Shown: positions 21,832 to 26,009 of the stretch, one piece after another
Numbering within the stretch: position 1 is the stretch's first letter
Layout: each line of letters opens with the position of its first letter
IMG/VR virus record: IMGVR_UViG_3300040856_003394
Span: 1 to 26,009 of that record
From: a virus
Length of the DNA stretch: 26,009 bases
Reading direction: 5' to 3' (one strand)
Made by a program: the position numbers and the translations under genes
The notes under the pieces: model-generated
Told to the model about the DNA's origin: nothing
The model's database searches: none
Seen by the model: only the letters and a program-made list of their open reading frames with translations

Positions 21832-23129
21832 CAAAATTAAGTTTACCTAAAAAATCGGTCCCTTTTATTGGACAAAGGCAGATTGTACAAGATTTAATAG
21901 ACGAGTTGTTACCACCAATAAGATGTCAAGCTATTGGGTGCGAGCAGCCTCCAGAAGCATTGCCTTTACCTCGCTTTCCACTGCCCAAACCATCGCCTTT
22001 CCCAAGAGTAGATCCCACCCCTCCAGTATTGCCTGATCCACCGCCTCCACCACCTCCTGCACCGCCCGCTCCTCCACCTACAGACACACCAATATTGCCT
22101 ACCGATCCTCATGGTCTATGTGTCACAAGTATGTCTGTTCAAGGCGCCGTTTCATGGGTTTTTGATACTGCGACAGCATTAAATTTAGCCAATCAGGGTG
22201 ACACTCAACTACAAGATGAACTCGTAGGTCAATGTGCTGGTGCTATAATATTTGACGATGTGACTTCAGAGTGTTTACAGAATGTAAATACAGTCAGTAT
22301 AGGTGCGCCAATAACATTAGCCCTAAATAATATGTCGTGCGATGAGCTAGCAGATTACCTTAAATTAGAATATTCTATAGACAATTATCCAGAACCAAAT
22401 ATGAGCATCGATGAAATATTGTTAACATATGGTTTTGGCGATTGCCAATCTAGCAACTACGATTTAAGCTGCGCAACCACTTTGGCTGATTTGACAGATA
22501 ATCTGACAGAACAGAATTTAGTGTTTAATGATCCAGCTTATGTAAAAGCAGACAATAAACGAGGCTGGGTATATGGCGATGCTAGCGATATGCCAAAAGC
22601 AATAACAAAATCTATCGTCCCAACAGAGGCGGCTTTAGGTATTGTGACCCCTACAGTTGGTAACTTGATAGATAGTAATAGTTATATCAGTGTAAAAGGT
22701 TTAGCTCAATCATTTTCCTCTATGCTTATACAGTCTATTAAAAACATACAATCGCCAGACGGGGTAATTATTCCCAATATAGGACTGGATTTTTCTGCGC
22801 TGTATGACGTTGCTCTACCTGTTAATATCACATCTCTCAGTTTAAATATGACCGGATCTATCACTGTGGATATACCTGGTAGTATCCTTAAAAGAAAAGA
22901 TATAAAGATTAGAGTGGCACAAATAGGAACAAAAAATATTTATGTCCAGACAAGACAAAATTTAGTAGACGAAACACTAACAACAAATTTCACAGTTAAT
23001 AATGTTTACAATAAACCATCTGGCGGTGTAACTTCCATGACTGTTCAGCCCATTAGCGTAGGAACGTCCCGCAGAAACAAAATTAGACTAAACAACATAA
23101 CACTTACCATAATACCCAATATATCATAA
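21828..23129 (+). CDS. B partner of A5 with polyproline segment
   Basis: This 433-residue protein starts with TTG at 21828; GGAG at 21817-21820 is ideally spaced, and there is no in-frame ATG before the folded part. C33 to C39 (CQAIGCEQPPEA) resembles CNIAECGPPM in the protein at 10454. Residues 41-92 are a proline-rich linker with up to seven Pro in a row. A Cys-containing domain (about 98-235) follows, then a C-terminal region (about 280-433) of alternating hydrophobic and polar residues typical of beta sheets. A rigid stalk between an attachment module and a beta-rich tip fits a virion fibre or spike, by inference. Confidence 0.6.
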   Translation: MTKLSLPKKSVPFIGQRQIVQDLIDELLPPIRCQAIGCEQPPEALPLPRFPLPKPSPFPRVDPTPPVLPDPPPPPPPAPPAPPPTDTPILPTDPHGLCVTSMSVQGAVSWVFDTATALNLANQGDTQLQDELVGQCAGAIIFDDVTSECLQNVNTVSIGAPITLALNNMSCDELADYLKLEYSIDNYPEPNMSIDEILLTYGFGDCQSSNYDLSCATTLADLTDNLTEQNLVFNDPAYVKADNKRGWVYGDASDMPKAITKSIVPTEAALGIVTPTVGNLIDSNSYISVKGLAQSFSSMLIQSIKNIQSPDGVIIPNIGLDFSALYDVALPVNITSLSLNMTGSITVDIPGSILKRKDIKIRVAQIGTKNIYVQTRQNLVDETLTTNFTVNNVYNKPSGGVTSMTVQPISVGTSRRNKIRLNNITLTIIPNIS

Positions 23130-23141
23130 GGAATTAATTTT

Positions 23142-23567
23142 ATGAATTACAAAGACATAATGAATAGTATTCAGCAACAAATTCAAAGCAGTGAAAACGA
23201 AACCCCAGAAATGGAACTGCAAGAATACAAACAAGATTTTCTGGAGATGAATATAGGTTCTCTGAATGCTATTATGCGTCACGCACAAGAAATTTTGCAA
23301 ACACTGGATGATCCAGCAGTAAAAGAGAACTTGACAGAAAGCTGGCTACAGGGTAAAATTGCGATAACAGAAGATTACATGCGAACCATACATGATTTTG
23401 TAAAGTATGTGCCTTCAGATGACGATGATGCTTATGCGGCAGACAGACCAGGATTATGGGAAAATATCAGAAAAAAAAGAGAGCGGGAAGGCAAGAAATA
23501 TAAGCCTGCTAAACCTGGAGATAAAGATAGACCAGATCCTGAACAGTGGAAAAAATTGACTAAATAA
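23142..23567 (+). CDS. conserved phage protein
   Basis: This 141-residue protein has a helical first part with GSLNAIMRHAQEIL and ENLTESWLQGKIAITEDY (around 66-83), followed by RTIHDFVKYV. An acidic turn leads to a second conserved part, RPGLWENIRKKREREGKKY, and PAKPGDKDRPDPEQWKKLTK at the end. I recall both parts from many marine tailed phages, usually among structural genes, but no activity is known to me. AAGGAA precedes the ATG. It lies 12 bases after the B5 gene. Confidence 0.62.
   Translation: MNYKDIMNSIQQQIQSSENETPEMELQEYKQDFLEMNIGSLNAIMRHAQEILQTLDDPAVKENLTESWLQGKIAITEDYMRTIHDFVKYVPSDDDDAYAADRPGLWENIRKKREREGKKYKPAKPGDKDRPDPEQWKKLTK
23331..23359 (+). promoter_or_regulatory. internal sigma70-like promoter candidate
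   Basis: TTGACA (23331-23336), a 17-base spacer and TAAAAT (23354-23359) lie inside the 23142 gene, upstream of the sigma-like gene. The bases also encode a conserved protein segment, so the match may be accidental. Confidence 0.3.
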
Positions 23568-23594
23568 ATATTTGTAACTCTAAAAGGAACTATA

Positions 23595-24170
23595 ATGGAA
23601 AATCAGGAATTTGACAGCCTAAATGTGTACCTTGACCTTGCCAAAAAGACTATCAGTAAATTTGCTGGATCTTTAAAAAAAGAAATGTTAAGCAATGAGG
23701 ATGCTGTATCTGATGTTGCTAGCGCAATAATGGTTGGAGATTGGAAATGGGACGCTAACAGAAAAGGTAAAACAGGCAAAAGTAAAACAAGATATTCGTA
23801 CAGGAATCAGTGCGCTATTTGGGCGATTCAGACGTATACCACAAAAAAGTATAAGGCTCCTAAGAGTCGCTCATTGAATTACGCAAACGATAGCGAGTCT
23901 GGGCAAGTAGGTGATATCATATCTTCATCTATTAAAGACCCTTGTGAAATTGCAATAGAAAAAGAATATTCAGAAAATCTATCAAAAGATATTCGTGATA
24001 TTTTAAATTCTGAATTAATATCTGATAAACAACGTCAGTATATTGAATTATATTATTTTGAAGGATATACTCTTGAAAAGATAGGTAAACGTTTTAATAT
24101 AACTAGAGAAGCAGTGCGTCAAAACATTAACAAGTCTCTAGAAAAAATAAAAAACCTAGCTGATGTTTAA
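23595..24170 (+). CDS. RNA polymerase sigma factor-like protein
   Basis: This 191-residue protein ends in a clear sigma region 4. ISDKQRQYIELYYFEGYTL (142-160) leads into a helix-turn-helix, EKIGKRFNITREAVRQNINK (161-180), and SLEKIK. The N-terminal 90 residues contain a weaker region 2-like part (DAVSDVASAIMVGDWKWD, then YRNQCAIWAIQTY) with an acidic then aromatic helix. The size is close to that of T4 gp55, the late sigma factor. It probably directs host RNA polymerase to late genes; ATAAATATTT boxes near 20901 and 23564 are candidate sites. AAAAGGAAC precedes the ATG. The next gene overlaps its end by 8 bases. Confidence 0.78.
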   Translation: MENQEFDSLNVYLDLAKKTISKFAGSLKKEMLSNEDAVSDVASAIMVGDWKWDANRKGKTGKSKTRYSYRNQCAIWAIQTYTTKKYKAPKSRSLNYANDSESGQVGDIISSSIKDPCEIAIEKEYSENLSKDIRDILNSELISDKQRQYIELYYFEGYTLEKIGKRFNITREAVRQNINKSLEKIKNLADV

Positions 24171-24510
24171 CTTCAAGAAAACGAAATCTAAAACAGAGAA
24201 CAAGCTTGCTTCTGTTGATTTCTATATAGACTCATCTAACAAAGTTAATGTTAATTGTGAGTGGACATATGAAACAGATCACAACGCAGAACTGTTGGCG
24301 GAACTGTTATTTAAAATCAATACCGGGGTTTTCGCTGCAAATATAGTTTCTGTGTTATCTTCCGAGATACAACAAAAAACAGAGAATAGCGATTTCGCAT
24401 CTAAAACTATATTAGCTTGGGATAGATTGAACAGAAATTTCAAAAATACCAACAATCAACCTTTAGTTAGGCCAACCAGTTTTAATAACAATGTCAGAAC
24501 ACAACAATAA
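24163..24510 (+). CDS. conserved hypothetical protein
   Basis: This gene encodes 115 residues. It begins with a basic stretch (MFNFKKTKSK). A beta-like part (SVDFYIDSSNKVNVNCEW) follows, then helices (HNAELLAELLFKINTG). The C-terminus is Asn-rich and low in complexity. It is unknown to me in function. It overlaps the sigma-like gene by 8 bases and the next gene by 20 bases, so all are coupled. Confidence 0.58.
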   Translation: MFNFKKTKSKTENKLASVDFYIDSSNKVNVNCEWTYETDHNAELLAELLFKINTGVFAANIVSVLSSEIQQKTENSDFASKTILAWDRLNRNFKNTNNQPLVRPTSFNNNVRTQQ

Positions 24511-24916
24511 AATAATATGGGAAAAATGGATCGACCCATATTTAGGCGATATAGATAATGTGGGCGAAGAATGGGAACAGTCCGCAGAAGACGAGGAGGA
24601 ATACGTAGAAGATAACGAAGAATATGCAGCAGAAGCAGAGATAGTGAAACATAAAATGTTTGCTCTTAGTTCTCCTATGGGTTTTATACCATATGATGAA
24701 TACTCTATTCCTGGCAAAATATTCAACTTCTGGACAGGGCATACTGATTTTACTATCACTCAAAGTGTTTCTGATGCTATAGAGTCTACAGAAGGAGTAG
24801 AAATACTAGATGTATTTACTAGATACCGATTTAGAATAGCAATAGGCAAAGCATTTCAAGACAGATTAGTAATGAATAACATAGACCTAAACATAAAGAA
24901 GCTTTTCAATGAATAA
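24491..24916 (+). CDS. conserved hypothetical protein, acidic N-terminus
   Basis: This gene encodes 141 residues. Residues 25-50 are very acidic (EEWEQSAEDEEEYVEDNEEY). The second half has KIFNFWTGHTDFTIT (76-90) and a compact EGVEILDVFTRYRFRIAIGKAF segment. I recall this part as a recurring phage protein that often lies beside a ClpP-like gene, as here. The next gene starts 8 bases before its end. The function is unknown. Confidence 0.6.
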   Translation: MSEHNNKIIWEKWIDPYLGDIDNVGEEWEQSAEDEEEYVEDNEEYAAEAEIVKHKMFALSSPMGFIPYDEYSIPGKIFNFWTGHTDFTITQSVSDAIESTEGVEILDVFTRYRFRIAIGKAFQDRLVMNNIDLNIKKLFNE

Positions 24917-25586
24917 TTTTCCTGAAAATGATACGCTATATGAATTTCATAATTATGGAACTTCAATAAAAACAAGAGAAATATTTTTACACAATTATTT
25001 TGGTGCAGATAATGAGAACCCCGGCGTTGAATATAAGATGTCCAACGTTTTCATTAAAAACCTTAGAGCATTAGACACAGACAACAATAAAGGTATCGTA
25101 GTTCATATGCATAGTGTTGGCGGCGAATGGTCAGATGGTATGGCGATTTTTGATGCTATATCTAATTCTCCATCGTATATTAGTATGATTGCATATGCAC
25201 AAGCAGAAAGCATGAGTAGTATCATATTTCAAGCTGCAGACGAAAGAATTATAACAGAAAACTCTTACTTTATGCCTCACTACGGGTCAACAGATGCTCA
25301 TGGAGATTATCTCAATGTGCAAAATTGGGTAAATTATGAGAAACATATATGTGAGGTGATGTTTAACATATACGCCAATAGGTGTTATAAAGGTAAATAT
25401 TTCAAAGAAAAATATGGTGGTGGTAAAGAAAGCATTCCTAAAGTCAAGTCTTGGTTAAAAAGAAAACTGAAAGATGGCGACTGGTATATAAATGCAGAAG
25501 AAAGTGTCTATTATGGTTTTGCTGACGGTGTATTAGGAGATAGAAAATACCCAAGCATATCCAGTATTAAAGACAACACATCATGA
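24909..25586 (+). CDS. ClpP-like serine protease, possible prohead protease
   Basis: This 225-residue protein has the ClpP fold pattern. A strand and Gly-rich loop read VVHMHSVGGEWSDGMAIFDAI (64-84). The nucleophile Ser is S101 in AQAESMSS, the catalytic His is H124 in FMPHYG, and the probable catalytic Asp is D191 in DGDWYINAEES. That last stretch is followed by YYGFADGVL, which matches the family's A..A..yGlvD ending. The extra N-terminal 55 residues and an insert around 155-185 differ from bacterial ClpP. Phage ClpP-like enzymes often mature the capsid by cleaving scaffold, and likely head genes lie upstream; degradation of host proteins is the alternative. Confidence 0.82.
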   Translation: MNNFPENDTLYEFHNYGTSIKTREIFLHNYFGADNENPGVEYKMSNVFIKNLRALDTDNNKGIVVHMHSVGGEWSDGMAIFDAISNSPSYISMIAYAQAESMSSIIFQAADERIITENSYFMPHYGSTDAHGDYLNVQNWVNYEKHICEVMFNIYANRCYKGKYFKEKYGGGKESIPKVKSWLKRKLKDGDWYINAEESVYYGFADGVLGDRKYPSISSIKDNTS

Positions 25587-26009
25587 AAATTTTAGAGTAT
25601 GGATATTATGACCACGCTGCCAATGACAGAGAAGTAAAAGATACCGTAAGGTCGGCTTTAGAATTCGGCCCTAGTCTTATCTCTGTACTACCTAGCTATG
25701 CTAGAATAGCTAAATCAGTAATAAAAAATTCTTCACTATTATCTTCTGTAATAGATTATCCTTTTGGTCTTTCGTGCCTGGATGCTAGGCTTAAAGACGT
25801 TAAAAAAGCAATAGACAATGGTTGCGACGTTATAGAGATTATGGCCCCAAACCATGCTCTTTGCAACAGAAAATACGACCATCTTCGAAAAGACATCAAT
25901 CAAATAAAAGATTTATGCGACCGTCATAACACTATATTAAGATATACTCTGGATTATAGAACCTATACGTCCTACCTAATCCACAAGGCTGCACGCATTT
26001 TTCTAGCAC
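25583..26009 (+). CDS. DeoC-like aldolase, N-terminal part (cut by right edge)
   Basis: The gene starts in the stop of the ClpP-like gene (ATGA) and runs off the window after 142 codons. The visible part matches the deoxyribose-phosphate aldolase barrel: ISVLPSYARIAK (33-44), VIDYPFG (56-62) followed by KDVKKAIDNGCDVIEIMAP (71-89), and LRKDINQIKDLCDRHN (101-116), then ILRYTLDY (118-125). Two functional positions differ from the bacterial enzyme. The Asp of the VD(V/M)V motif is Glu85, and the Lys of the KVI(I/L)ET strand is Arg120. The Schiff-base Lys lies beyond the edge. It could act on deoxyribose phosphate or be a diverged relative with another substrate. Confidence 0.65.
   Translation, partial: MKILEYGYYDHAANDREVKDTVRSALEFGPSLISVLPSYARIAKSVIKNSSLLSSVIDYPFGLSCLDARLKDVKKAIDNGCDVIEIMAPNHALCNRKYDHLRKDINQIKDLCDRHNTILRYTLDYRTYTSYLIHKAARIFLA

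Noticed and set aside
1-26009. Integrated prophage or host chromosomal segment; CRISPR arrays; insertion sequences
   Set aside because: No integrase, attachment-site duplication, transposase, inverted terminal repeats, spaced direct repeats or bacterial housekeeping operons were found. Every recognisable gene fits a phage genome.

Overview
This window looks like part of the genome of a large, AT-rich, tailed double-stranded DNA phage, probably environmental (marine or freshwater). All recognisable genes lie on the + strand. They are packed tightly, mostly with 4-35 base overlaps or short gaps. The gene set is viral: the C-terminal part of an RIIB-like protein, an AEP-type primase, a RuvB-like helicase, ThyX, an HNH nuclease, a sigma-like protein, a ClpP-like protease, glycosyltransferases and a block of paralogous, probably virion-associated proteins. 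No integrase, rRNA, complete tRNA or CRISPR array was seen. The host cannot be named from the sequence.

Region 1 (1-7118) is replication, recombination and nucleotide metabolism. It runs RIIB-like (partial), a short tRNA-like element, a RepB-type primase, a sigma70-type promoter, two acidic unknown proteins, a zinc-ribbon protein with a RuvA domain III-like tail that overlaps a RuvB-like helicase, several small unknown genes, a class I methyltransferase, a one-helix membrane protein, ThyX and an HNH nuclease.

Region 2 (7119-17228) is the most unusual part. It is an array of related gene pairs. The first gene of each pair (family A) carries a PYL motif followed by an aromatic E/D-x-(Y/F)-Y motif. 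Longer members also have a CxxC-containing C-terminal domain. The second gene (B) varies. Two pairs are followed by an intact serine protease: a chymotrypsin-like S1 enzyme with a signal peptide at 9323, and a subtilisin-like S8 enzyme at 16311. The pair at 12387/13413 is followed by a 13-codon remnant of the subtilisin start. The array therefore seems to have evolved by duplication of an A-B-protease cassette with loss of one protease. A further A-B pair sits at 21445/21828.

Region 3 (17229-20874) begins with a terminator-like hairpin and a strong extended -10 promoter. It encodes a small charged protein, a Cys-rich zinc-binding protein, a macro-domain protein, a small membrane protein, a nucleoside 2-deoxyribosyltransferase-like protein and two glycosyltransferases (CAP59/GT69-like and GT4-like).

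Region 4 (20875-26009) returns to likely morphogenesis and late-expression genes. It holds two conserved phage proteins of probable head or virion context, the fifth A-B pair, a sigma-like factor, two conserved unknowns, a ClpP-like serine protease (possible prohead protease) and the start of a DeoC-like TIM-barrel protein that runs off the right edge.

Functional assignments rest on motifs read by eye, not on database searches. The virion role of families A and B is inferred from context.
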